From Streptomyces poonensis (GTDB lineage Bacteria > Actinomycetota > Actinomycetes > Streptomycetales > Streptomycetaceae), in assembly GCF_014650915.1 (NCBI RefSeq), contig NZ_BMVW01000002.1, positions 525,677-589,676 of the forward strand: DNA of 64,000 nt, written 5' to 3'. Shown here piece after piece: positions 41,697-51,000 of the stretch (position 1 is the stretch's first letter; the number at the start of each line of letters is the position of its first letter). Position numbers and translations under genes: made by a program. Below the pieces are notes generated by a model, which searched no databases, was not told the DNA's origin, and worked only from the letters and a program-made list of their open reading frames with translations.

Positions 41697-43064
41697 CTAG
41701 CCGGAGAACCGCCAGCGGTGGTCGTCGGAGTCACTGCAGTGGAACAGCGTGAGCCGGGAGTCCGCGCGGACGCCGCCCTCCGCGCTGACGTCCAGGCACA
41801 GGCCGTTGCTGGAGAAGTTGCGGACCCAGCTGCTGCCGTCGGGGCGGCGGTCGAGCCACCACAGCTGGTTGTCGGCGGTCGTCCCGTTGCACGGGAACTC
41901 GCTGACCTTGGTGGTGGCCGACACCGGGCCGTAGTTGGGCAGGTCCAGGCAGAGGCCGTCCTTGACGTTGCGGATTTGGTACAGGTCGGTGCCCTTGGGG
42001 CTCACGTCCCGGTACCGCATCTCCAGGCTCCACATCTGGTTGTCGTCGCCGCCCGCGTTGCAGGGGTACTGGTTGACGGCGCCGTCGGCCTTGCCGTTGC
42101 CGTAGCCGGGGACATCGACACACATACCGGTCTTGACGTTCTTGATCAGTACGTTGCGGATGCTGGAGTCGGCCGTGCGCGTCGTGGTCTCGGTCCCGGA
42201 ACGCTTCTCGGAGCCGGTTTCCTTCTTGGTCCCGGTCCTGGCCCCGCTCTTGGACGGGGAGGGGGCGGAGCCCGCGGCCTCCGGCTGCTTTCCCGTGTCC
42301 GTCGCGTCCGGCGACTTCTTCTTCGCCGGGGAGGGCGAGGGGGACGAGGACGGGCTCGGGGACCCGGAGACGAACGTGCCGGGCGGGACGTCCTTGCCGA
42401 CGGGATCCTGAAGGACGGAGTCGGCCTTGTCCCCGGCCAGGCCGGTCCGGTCGCCGTCGCGGTCGTCGTCGCCGCCTCCCATGAGAAGGATCGGCACGCC
42501 GACGAGGACGACACCCACCAGGGCGGCGGCGGCCAGCAGCGGCTTGCTCGGACCGTTGCGGCCGTGCCCCTCGGCCGTCCGCCCCCCAGCGGTGCCACCG
42601 GACGCGGCGGCGACGGTGGTGCCGGCGGTTCCGGTCGTCGCCGCCGCCGATGTCTCGGTCCGGGCCTCTCCGGAGGTGTCGACGGCGCGGCGCGCCCCGG
42701 GGGTGGCCGGCTCCTCGGGAGCCGTCGGCTCCTCGGCGGCCGGGGCCGCGGAGCGCGCCGGGACGGCGGCCGGATCGGCGGTGCCTGAGGAGGACTCATG
42801 GCTTTCGGAGGGCTCGGAGGACTCGGAGGACCCGGTGTCAGCCTGAGCGGACGGTGCCGGCTCCTGCCGGGGCTCCGGCGCCGCGCCCGCCGGCGGCTCC
42901 GCAGCCGCCTCGGCGGCGCCACGACCGGCCCATGCCGCCCCGGGCCCCTCGACCGTGCCGCCCAGGACGACGGCCCGGCGGACGTCCTGCCGGGCCGGTC
43001 CGCCCGAGCGGGTCGCACGCCCGGAGCGCCGCGCGTTGTCGTCCGTACCGTACTGATCTGCCAT
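41697..43064 (-). CDS. Membrane-anchored ricin-type lectin protein
   Basis: A 455-residue protein. The start ATG 43064 has AAAGAG nearby. Residues 1-180 are a low-complexity Ala/Pro/Glu/Ser cytoplasmic region, then one membrane helix (PLLAAAALVGVVLVGVPILL, about 187-206). An extracytoplasmic Ser/Pro/Lys linker follows, then a ricin B-type beta-trefoil (about residues 315-455) with three QxW-like repeats ending DDNQMW, ADNQLWW and DDHRWRF. The trefoil would bind sugars on the cell surface or a host or prey glycan. It is the first gene of the type VII cluster and is read with the beta-helix/AAA gene. Confidence 0.85.
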   Translation of the reverse strand: MADQYGTDDNARRSGRATRSGGPARQDVRRAVVLGGTVEGPGAAWAGRGAAEAAAEPPAGAAPEPRQEPAPSAQADTGSSESSEPSESHESSSGTADPAAVPARSAAPAAEEPTAPEEPATPGARRAVDTSGEARTETSAAATTGTAGTTVAAASGGTAGGRTAEGHGRNGPSKPLLAAAALVGVVLVGVPILLMGGGDDDRDGDRTGLAGDKADSVLQDPVGKDVPPGTFVSGSPSPSSSPSPSPAKKKSPDATDTGKQPEAAGSAPSPSKSGARTGTKKETGSEKRSGTETTTRTADSSIRNVLIKNVKTGMCVDVPGYGNGKADGAVNQYPCNAGGDDNQMWSLEMRYRDVSPKGTDLYQIRNVKDGLCLDLPNYGPVSATTKVSEFPCNGTTADNQLWWLDRRPDGSSWVRNFSSNGLCLDVSAEGGVRADSRLTLFHCSDSDDHRWRFSG

Positions 43065-43289
43065 CAGGTGGACTCTTTCGAAGGGGTCGGTCCGAGCGGA
43101 CTGGGCCGGCGCGCTCGCGTTCCAGAACTGCGAAGGGCTGTCCGCCGTGACACCAGTGGGGCCATTGAGCCGTGAGAAGCGGTCCCCGGAGTGAACGCCG
43201 GCCGAACACTGTTCGATCACTCGTCGCCGCTCCGGCGTCCGCGCACGCCGGGGACCGGAACCACCAACTCGCAGGCGGGACCACTTGGT

Positions 43290-46200
43290 TCAAGCCTGCG
43301 GAACGTCCTCCGGAAGCAGCGCGCGCAGATCGTCCAGGCCGGGTGCCGCCACCGCGCCCAGCCGCCGGGCCTGACGCGTCATCATCACGTCGAGGATGCC
43401 GCGCGCCGTGCGGGCGTTGCCGAAGGAGCGGTCCCGGGGCAGCGCGGCGACATGGGCGGTGAGCGCCTCCCGTGTCCTCGGCGCGCAGTCGTAGCCGGCC
43501 TCGGCCGCCTGCCGGGCGATGATCTCGACCAGTTCGTCCGTGGTGTAGTCCTCGAAGTGCACGGTGCGTGTGAACCGGGAGGTCAGGCCCGGGTTCGAGG
43601 CGAGGAACCCCGCCATTTCCTCCGTGTAGCCCGCGGCGATGACCACCACCTCGTCACGGTGGTCCTCCATCAGCTTCAGCAGGGTCTCGACCGCCTCCCG
43701 CCCGAAGTCGGCGGTCGCGCCGCGCGGGGTGAGCGTGTACGCCTCGTCGATGAACAGCACGCCGCCCAGGGCGCTCTCGAAGACCTCCTTGGTGAGCTGT
43801 GCGGTGTGGCCCACGTACCGGCCCACCAGGTCCGCGCGGGCGACCTCCACCAGCTGCCCCTTGGGGAGGACACCGAGGGCGTGCAGCAGCCCGGCGTACA
43901 GGCGGGCCACCGTGGTCTTGCCGGTGCCGGGCGGGCCGGCGAAGACGAGGTGGTTGCTGAGGCGCGGGGTGGGCAGCCCGGCGGCGCGGCGCTGCCGGGC
44001 CGCGGCGAGCAGCGAGACGAGGTCGCCCACCTCGCGCTTGACGGCGGCCAGGCCGGTCATCGCGTCGAGCCGGGCGAGCAGTTCCTCGGCACCGCCCTCG
44101 GTGCCGGCCGCCGCCGTGCCCTCGACGCCGACATCCTCGGGCAGCAGCAGGGTGAGGTCGCGCTCGGTCGGGTTCCGCAGGGTGGCGAGGCGGCTCGCCT
44201 GGCGGTCGACCATCTCCTCGAAGACACGGCGCGCCTCGCGGCCGTTGCCGAAGGTGGCGTCGCGGGTCATGCCCCGGTAGTGGGCGGCGAGCGCGGCCAG
44301 GGTGGTGGGGTCGAGCGCGTAGCGGTGGGCCTCGCACATCGACTCGGTGATGGTGACCAGTTCGTCGACGGAGTAGTTGGCGAACTCGATGGTGCGGGTG
44401 AAGCGGGAGGCGAGGCCGGGGTTGGAGGCGAGGAAGGCGCCCATCTCCTCGGTGTAGCCCGCGGCGATGACGACCACGTCCTCGCGGTGGTCCTCCATCA
44501 GCTTCAGCAGGGTGTCGACGGCCTCGCGGCCGAAGTCGGCGCCGGATCCCTTGCCGTCGGACAGCAGGGTGTACGCCTCGTCGATGAAGAGCACGCCGCC
44601 GAGGGCCTCGTTGAAGGCCTCGGTGGTCTTGATGGCGGTACCGCCGATGACCTGGGCGACGAGGTCGGCGCGCGAGACCTCCACGAGGTGGCCGGACCGG
44701 AGCACGCCGAGGCCGGCGAGGATGCCGCCGTACAGCCGGGCCACGGTGGTCTTGCCGGTGCCGGGCGGGCCCGAGAAGACCAGGTGGCGGCTCATGGGCG
44801 GGGCCGGCATGCCGAGCCGGGCGCGGCGCTGGGCGAGCTCGTTGAGGTTGACGAGGGTGCGGACCTGGTGCTTGACGTCGGTGAGGCCGATGAGGGCCTC
44901 CAGTTCCTCCAGCGGGCCGCGCGGTGGGGCGGGTGCGGGCCTGCGGTCTCCGGTCGCCGCCTCGCCTGAGGAGCCGGTGCCCGCGAGGGCGCCCCACGCG
45001 TCGGGCTCCTCGTTGCCCGCGCTGATGAGGTCCTCGACGGTCAGCCGGTCCCCGGGACGGGTCTGGCGCAGTCCCGCGCCCCGGTTGTCCCGTACGGTGC
45101 AGCCGGTCGCGGTGACCGGCTCGTCGGTGTCGACGCGGATGCCGTCGCCGAGGCTGCCGGTGATGCGGCAGGCGTCGAGCGCGGCCCGCGATCCGGCGGC
45201 CAGCAGTACGCCGTGGGCGGCGGACTCGGTGATGTGGGTGCGTTCCGCGGTCAGTTTTCCGCCGTGGTCCACCGCGACACCGGAGGCGGCGGCCGCGTGG
45301 AGGCGGCAGTCCCGCAGTGTGGCGTGCCCGTCCTGGCCGACGCGGAGGCCCGCGTCGGCGGCCGACTCGACGGCCGTGTCGCGGAGTTCGGGCCTGCCGC
45401 CGGCGGTGACGCGGACGCCGTCGCCGCCGGGGCGGTCGATCAGGCAGTCCTCCAGCCGGCCGCGTCCTTCCTCGGTGATCTCGGCGCCGTGAGCGCGCGG
45501 GGCGACGATCCGGGCGCCGCGCAGGAGCGGGTTCGCGCCGGTGCGGATCAGCAGGGCGGTGCCCGCGGCGTCGAGGATCTCCAGCCGCTCGAACTCGGCG
45601 ACCGAGTCGTCCTCCAGGGTCACCGCGCCGGTGGTGTCGCGGCAGTCGCGCACGACCGTGCCGGTCAGTACGGGCGTGCTCGACCCGGTGACCCGTACGG
45701 CGGGCGCGGTGGCGGTGTCGAACTCGCACTCCTCGAAGGTGCCGCGGGAGCGCTCGGTGACGGCGAGGCCGTTGCCGCGGGTACAGGTGGTGCGGCAGCG
45801 CAGCAGCTCGGCGTCGGCTCCGGAGGCGAGCACGATGCCCGGCCCGGTGGTGTCGGCGACGGTGACGTCCTCGAGCGTGGGCCGGGCGTCGCTGGTGAGG
45901 TACACGCCGACGGCGGTGTCGTGGGCGGTGGTGCGGACGACGTGGGTGCTGCAACTGCCCTCGAGCGCCAGGGCGGGCTTCTCGGCGCCGCTCAGGTCGC
46001 AGTCCTCGATCGTGCCGCGCGCCTCGCCGTTGACGAGGATGCCGTTGCCGCGGGCGTCGCGCACGTGGCAGCCGCGGACCGTCGTACGGGCCTGTTCGCC
46101 GAGGACGATGCCGGAGGTGCCGAGGTTCTCCACGACGCAGTCGGCGATGACGCTGCCGGTGGGTGCGGTGTCGACGACGCCGGCGCCCGTGGGGTTGCTG

Positions 46201-46592
46201 ATCCGGCAGTCACGCATGGCGACGGCGCCGTTCTCCCGGGCGAGGACGGCCGTCCAGCCGGAACCGACGACGGTGCAGCCGTCCATGGCCACCTGGCCGC
46301 GCGGCGCGTCCACGACGGGGAGGTCCTCGGCGCCGCCGCGCAGGGTGAGGCCGGTGAGGGCGACCGCGTCCGCGAGGAGGACGAGCGCGGTGCCGCGGCG
46401 CGGCCGGATCTCGACGCTGCCCGGCGCCCCGTCGGCGGCGATGGTGACGCGGTTGCGCACGGTCAGGTTCTCGGTGTAGCGGCCGGGCCTGACCCGGATC
46501 ACCGCCCCCGTGCGCGCCTTCTCCAGGGCCTCACCGATCGTCCGGAAACAGTCCGGTTGTTCCGGGCACACCGTGAGCAACTGCCGTGACAC
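43290..46592 (-). CDS. Beta-helix protein fused to two EccA/CbbX-type AAA+ domains
   Basis: An 1100-residue protein, start GTG 46592 (GGGAGG 9 bases before). Residues about 30-520 are a right-handed beta-helix built of short repeats (VTIAADGAPGSVEIRPRRG; IADCVVENLGTSGIVLGE; DGVRVTAGGRPELRDTAVES). Residues about 560-820 and 850-1095 are two AAA+ domains of the CbxX/CfqX (CbbX) type, each with Walker A GPPGTGKTTVARLY (about 607 and 886), Walker B GGVLFIDEAYTL, and the arginine-finger region SNPGLASRFTR or SNPGLTSRFTR. The second resembles EccA, the cytosolic ATPase of ESX systems. A plausible role is substrate handling for the adjacent type VII secretion system. Confidence 0.88.
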   Translation of the reverse strand: MSRQLLTVCPEQPDCFRTIGEALEKARTGAVIRVRPGRYTENLTVRNRVTIAADGAPGSVEIRPRRGTALVLLADAVALTGLTLRGGAEDLPVVDAPRGQVAMDGCTVVGSGWTAVLARENGAVAMRDCRISNPTGAGVVDTAPTGSVIADCVVENLGTSGIVLGEQARTTVRGCHVRDARGNGILVNGEARGTIEDCDLSGAEKPALALEGSCSTHVVRTTAHDTAVGVYLTSDARPTLEDVTVADTTGPGIVLASGADAELLRCRTTCTRGNGLAVTERSRGTFEECEFDTATAPAVRVTGSSTPVLTGTVVRDCRDTTGAVTLEDDSVAEFERLEILDAAGTALLIRTGANPLLRGARIVAPRAHGAEITEEGRGRLEDCLIDRPGGDGVRVTAGGRPELRDTAVESAADAGLRVGQDGHATLRDCRLHAAAASGVAVDHGGKLTAERTHITESAAHGVLLAAGSRAALDACRITGSLGDGIRVDTDEPVTATGCTVRDNRGAGLRQTRPGDRLTVEDLISAGNEEPDAWGALAGTGSSGEAATGDRRPAPAPPRGPLEELEALIGLTDVKHQVRTLVNLNELAQRRARLGMPAPPMSRHLVFSGPPGTGKTTVARLYGGILAGLGVLRSGHLVEVSRADLVAQVIGGTAIKTTEAFNEALGGVLFIDEAYTLLSDGKGSGADFGREAVDTLLKLMEDHREDVVVIAAGYTEEMGAFLASNPGLASRFTRTIEFANYSVDELVTITESMCEAHRYALDPTTLAALAAHYRGMTRDATFGNGREARRVFEEMVDRQASRLATLRNPTERDLTLLLPEDVGVEGTAAAGTEGGAEELLARLDAMTGLAAVKREVGDLVSLLAAARQRRAAGLPTPRLSNHLVFAGPPGTGKTTVARLYAGLLHALGVLPKGQLVEVARADLVGRYVGHTAQLTKEVFESALGGVLFIDEAYTLTPRGATADFGREAVETLLKLMEDHRDEVVVIAAGYTEEMAGFLASNPGLTSRFTRTVHFEDYTTDELVEIIARQAAEAGYDCAPRTREALTAHVAALPRDRSFGNARTARGILDVMMTRQARRLGAVAAPGLDDLRALLPEDVPQA

Positions 46593-46766
46593 GCGCGGGC
46601 CTCCCTTTCTCTTCCTACCCGCGCCGATCTTTCCTGCCGAAGGGTGGACCTCAGTGGTGGGACGGTGTGCTCCAGGTGAAGTCTGGGCGAACCGGGGGGT
46701 GTTGCGGCGGTGCGGTGCGCAGGACGGGCGTACCTCGGGCGTCACCATGCCGTCATCTCGGCGGCC

Positions 46767-46772
46767 TAGCTT
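46767..46772 (+). promoter_or_regulatory. Putative -10 (TAGCTT) for leaderless mycP mRNA
   Basis: TAGCTT is followed by exactly 7 nt and ATG 46780. No Shine-Dalgarno is present before that ATG. Confidence 0.5.
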
Positions 46773-46779
46773 GCGCGCC

Positions 46780-48030
46780 ATGCGACGTCCCGCCGGCCCC
46801 TCCGCCTCCACCGGTCCCACGCGCGCACCGCGCCACTCCGCCGTACGGACCTCGGGGGTGCTGACGGCGGTGCTGCTGCTGACCGCGGCGCCGGTGTTCG
46901 CCGCGGCCCCGGCCCGTGCCGCGGGCCAGATCGAACTGCCGGTGCTCCGCACGGAGTTGACCGGCGGCGAATCCTGCACCGGTGCCTCGAAGCACACGGC
47001 GGAGGCCGAGCCGTGGACGGTGGACGCGCTGGGGCTGTCCCGGGCCTGGACCCTGTCGCGGGGTGAGGGCGTGCGGATCGCCGTGGTGGACACCGGGGTC
47101 GGTGCGGACGTGCCGGCGCTCGCGGGCCGCGTGACGGCGGTGGGCGACGGCGACGGCGACGGCGACGTGGACTGCGTGGGGCACGGGACGTTCGCCGCCG
47201 CGCTGGCCGCGGGGGCGCCGCTGGACGGCGTGGGACCCGTCGGGGTGGCGCCCGCGGCGGGCGTCCTCGCCGTGCGCGGCACGGCGGAGCGCGGCGCGGT
47301 CACCGTCTCCCTGCTGGCCGGGGCGATCCGCGAGGCGGCGGACGCGGGCGCCGGGGTCATCTACGTCGGGCCGGCCCTGGAGGGCGGCAAGGATGAGCTG
47401 ACCAGGGCGGTCGCGTACGCGCAGGGCAAGGACGCCCTCGTGGTGGCCCCGGCCGCGCCGGACGCGCTCCCCGAGGACGAGGACGAGAGCGGTGAGACGG
47501 CGGCCGCGCAGCCGTGGTACTGGCCCGGGTCCGCGCCCGGGGTGCTGTCGGTGCAGGACTACGGCCCCGAGGGCACCCGCCCGGAGGGCGCCCCGCAGGT
47601 GTCCGGCGTGGACCTCGCGGCCCCCGGCGACGCGGTGGCCGGCGCGGGGCCGCGCGGCCGCGGCCACTACATCGGCTCCGGTTCCTCGCTGGCGGCCGCG
47701 CATGTCGCGGGCGCGGCGGCGTTGGTGCGGGCCCGCTTCCCCGAGCTGTCGGCCACGGAGGCCGCCCGGCAGCTGACCGCGACGGCGTACCCGGCCGACG
47801 TGCCGCGGCTCGACCCGTACGCGGCCCTGGCGACACTGCCCGAGTCACGGCCCGGCTCCGCCCCGGACCCGGTGCCCGCCCGGCGCCACGAACCCGCCTC
47901 GACGGCTCCCCGCGACCGTGCCCTCGCCGTCGCCGGGGTGGGTGCGGGCGTCGTCCTGCTGACGTTGGCCGCGGCCGTCACCGTTCCCCGGGGGCGCGCC
48001 CGGGGCTGGCGCGCGGCGGACGGAAGCTGA
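46780..48030 (+). CDS. mycP: Type VII secretion-associated serine protease (mycosin)
   Basis: A 416-residue subtilisin-like protease. Start ATG 46780; ATG 46747 is an alternative. Residues 1-48 are a signal peptide (VLTAVLLLTAAPVFAAAPA). Catalytic residues are D104 (AVVDTGVGADV), H135 (DCVGHGTFAAALA) and S303 (IGSGSSLAAAHVAG). A C-terminal membrane helix (ALAVAGVGAGVVLLTLAAAV, about 380-400) anchors it outside the membrane. The position where mycosins have the oxyanion-hole Asn (AAGN) reads PAAPD here, so Asn is replaced by Asp 228. Mycosins are essential for ESX stability. It is followed by a convergent eccC gene. Confidence 0.9.
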   Translation: MRRPAGPSASTGPTRAPRHSAVRTSGVLTAVLLLTAAPVFAAAPARAAGQIELPVLRTELTGGESCTGASKHTAEAEPWTVDALGLSRAWTLSRGEGVRIAVVDTGVGADVPALAGRVTAVGDGDGDGDVDCVGHGTFAAALAAGAPLDGVGPVGVAPAAGVLAVRGTAERGAVTVSLLAGAIREAADAGAGVIYVGPALEGGKDELTRAVAYAQGKDALVVAPAAPDALPEDEDESGETAAAQPWYWPGSAPGVLSVQDYGPEGTRPEGAPQVSGVDLAAPGDAVAGAGPRGRGHYIGSGSSLAAAHVAGAAALVRARFPELSATEAARQLTATAYPADVPRLDPYAALATLPESRPGSAPDPVPARRHEPASTAPRDRALAVAGVGAGVVLLTLAAAVTVPRGRARGWRAADGS

Positions 48031-48061
48031 CGGGGAGTTCCGGCCGGAACCGCCTGCCGTT

Positions 48062-51000
48062 TCACTCCCCCGGCCCCTCCACCAGGGCCGTCTGCACCCG
48101 CACCGTCTTGCGGCGGGCGATCCGCGTGGCGCGGCCCGGAGGCAGGATGCGGCCCTTGACGTTGCCGAAGACGTACCCCTCGGACGGCGGGCAGGACAGC
48201 AGCAGGCCGGGGGTGTTGACCTCCAGGAGGCGCCGCATCAGATGGTCGCCGAGGCCGCGTCCGGCGCCGGAGGCGGAGCGGGTGACGACGATGTGGAGGC
48301 CCACCTCGTACCCGAGGGCGAGCTGGTCGAGGAGGGGGTCGAAGGGGGCGTTCATCGGGCCGGTGCCGAGCATGTCGTAGTCGTCGACGAGGATGAACAG
48401 CCGGGGGCCGTTCCACCAGTCGCACAGCTTCATCCGGGCCGGGCTGATGTCGGGGCCGGGCACGCGGGTCTTCACCGCGCGGGCGGCGCCCTGGATCAGG
48501 TCCTTCAGCCCGTCGATGGACACGGCGTGCCCGAGCCGGTACTCGTCGGGGACCGCCTCCACCAGTTGCCGCCGGTAGTCGACGACCATGATGCGGGCCT
48601 CGGCCGGTGTGTAGCGGTCCATGACGGCCTTCGCGACCAGCCGCAGCAGGTTGGTCTTGCCGCTCTCCGTGTCGCCGACGGCGATCATGTGCGGGTTCTC
48701 GGCGAAGTCGTGCCGGACGACGGAGAGTTCGTCCTCCTCCAGACCGAGGGGGACCCGCAGGCCGCCTCCCGCGGGCAGGACTTCGGGCGCGGGCAGTCCG
48801 GCGGCCGGGAGGACCGCCGGGAGCATCCGTACCGGCGGGGCCGACGGGCCGGCCCAGCTCTCCTGCACGGCCGCGACCAGCGCCGCGACGCCGTCGGCGA
48901 GGTCGTCCGCGTCCTCCACGCCGTCGATGCGGGGCAGTGCGGTGAGGTAGTGCAGCTTGCCCTCGCGGGTCAGGCCGCGTCCGGGGGCGCGGGGCACGGT
49001 GGCGGCGCGGCGCATGTCGATCTCGGAGTCCATCGGGTCGCCCATGCGCAGTTCCAGGTGGGTGGCCGCCTGGTCGCGCACGGCGGCGGACAGTTCCACC
49101 CAGCGCGCGGTGGTGACGATGAGGTGGATGCCGTAGTTGAGGCCGCGCGCGGCGATGGCGTTGAAGGTGGAGATGTGCCGGTCGTAGTCCTGCCGTACGG
49201 TCGACCAGCCGTCGATGACCAGGAACACGTCGCCGTGCGGCTCGCCCGGGAACTCCCCGGCGGCGCGGCGGCGCCGGTAGGTGGCCATGGAGTCGATGCC
49301 GTGGTCGAGGAAGAACCGTTCCCGCTGTGTCAGCAGGGTATTGACCTCGGCGATGGTGCGGCCGACGCGCTCGGTGTCCAGGCGGGCCGCGACACCGCTC
49401 ATGTGCGGCAGTCCGGCGAGCCCGGCCAGGGTGCCGCCGCCAAAGTCCAGGCAGTAGAACTGCACTTCGCGCGGGGTGTGGGTGAGGGCGAGCGCGGCCA
49501 GGACCGTACGGACCATGGTGGACTTGCCGCTCTGCGGGCCGCCCGCGATGGCGACGTGCCCGCCGGCACCGGACAGATCGACGGTGAGCAGGTCGCGCAG
49601 CTGGTCGAAGGGCCGGTCGACGATGCCGACGGGGATGCGGAGGCGGCCGCGTTCGGGCCGGCCCGCCGTGGTCAGCCCGAAGTCGGGGTCGGGGGTGAGC
49701 GGCGGCAGTACCTGGTCGAGGGTGGCGGGACGGTCCAGCGGGGGCAGCCACACCTGGTGGGCGGGCGGCCCGGCGCCGAGGAGCCGCTCCACTGCGACGG
49801 AGAGCAGGGTGTCGCCGGTCTCCTCCTCCGGCTCCGGGCCGGGGTCGGGTGCGGCGGGCTGGTGCCGGGGCACGACGTAGCCGCTGCTCCAGGGCACGGT
49901 CTGGCTGGCGACGCGGGCCTGGTCGGCGCTGCCGCGCCGGGTGCGGTACGGGCCGGAGACGTAGGCGGCGCGGAACCGGGTGAGCGCCTCGACGCCGGAC
50001 TTGAGGTAGCCGCTGCCGGGCTGGGGCGGCAGCTCGTAGGCGTCGGGGACGCCGAGGACGCCGCGGCTCTCCATGGCGGAGAAGGTGCGCAGGCCGATCC
50101 GGTAGGAGAGGTGGCTCTCCAGCTGGTGCATACGGCCCTCGTCCAGGCGCTGCGAGGCGAGCAGCAGATGGACGCCGAGGCTGCGGCCCAGCCGGCCGAT
50201 CATCACGAACAGCTCCATGAACTCGCGGTGCGCGGCGAGGAGTTCGCTGAACTCGTCGACGACCACGAAGAGGCTGGGCAGCGGTTCGAGGGGCGTTCCG
50301 GCGGCGCGGGCCTTCTCGTACTCCAGTACGGAGGTGTAGTTGCCCGCGCTGCGCAGCAGCTCCTGACGGCGCATCAGCTCGCCGTGCAGGGCGTCCTGCA
50401 TACGGGAGACGAGGGCGGCCTCCCCGGCGAGGTTGGTGATGACGGCGGAGGTGTGCGGCAGGGTGTCCAGGCCCAGGAAGGTGGCGCCGCCCTTGAAGTC
50501 GACGAGGACGAAGTTGAGGGTCTCGGAGGAGTTGGTGAGGGCGAGGGCGAGGACGAGGGTGCGCAGCAGTTCGCTCTTGCCGGAGCCGGTGGCGCCGATG
50601 AGCATGCCGTGCGGGCCGGTGCCGCCCTGCGCGGACTCCTTGATGTCGAGTTCGACGGGGGTGCCGTCGGCGCCGACGGCGATCGGGACACGCAGCCGGG
50701 CCGGGCCGGTGGCACGCGCCCAGAGCTCTGCCGGGACGTGCTTGGCCAGGTCGGGGATGCCGAGGAGGGTGGTGAGCTCGACGTTGGTCGCGAGGGGTTC
50801 GGCCGCGTCACCGCCGATGCCCATGCGGTACGGGGCGAGCCGCTTGGCCAGCGCGGTGGCGCCCGCGGTGCCGAAGGTGTCGGGGCGGCCGAGCCGGGTG
50901 GTCTGTTCCTTGCGGTCGCGGTCGGTGCGGACGAGGTCGAAGGCGCCCTCGGTGACGTCGAAGCGGAGGGTGCTGCGGCCGGGGCGCCAGGTCAGGGCGC

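Noticed and set aside
43290..47360. A longer version of the AAA+ protein starting at 47360
   Set aside because: The added N-terminus overlaps the mycP coding region on the other strand, and GTG 46592 has a good ribosome site just before the conserved start.
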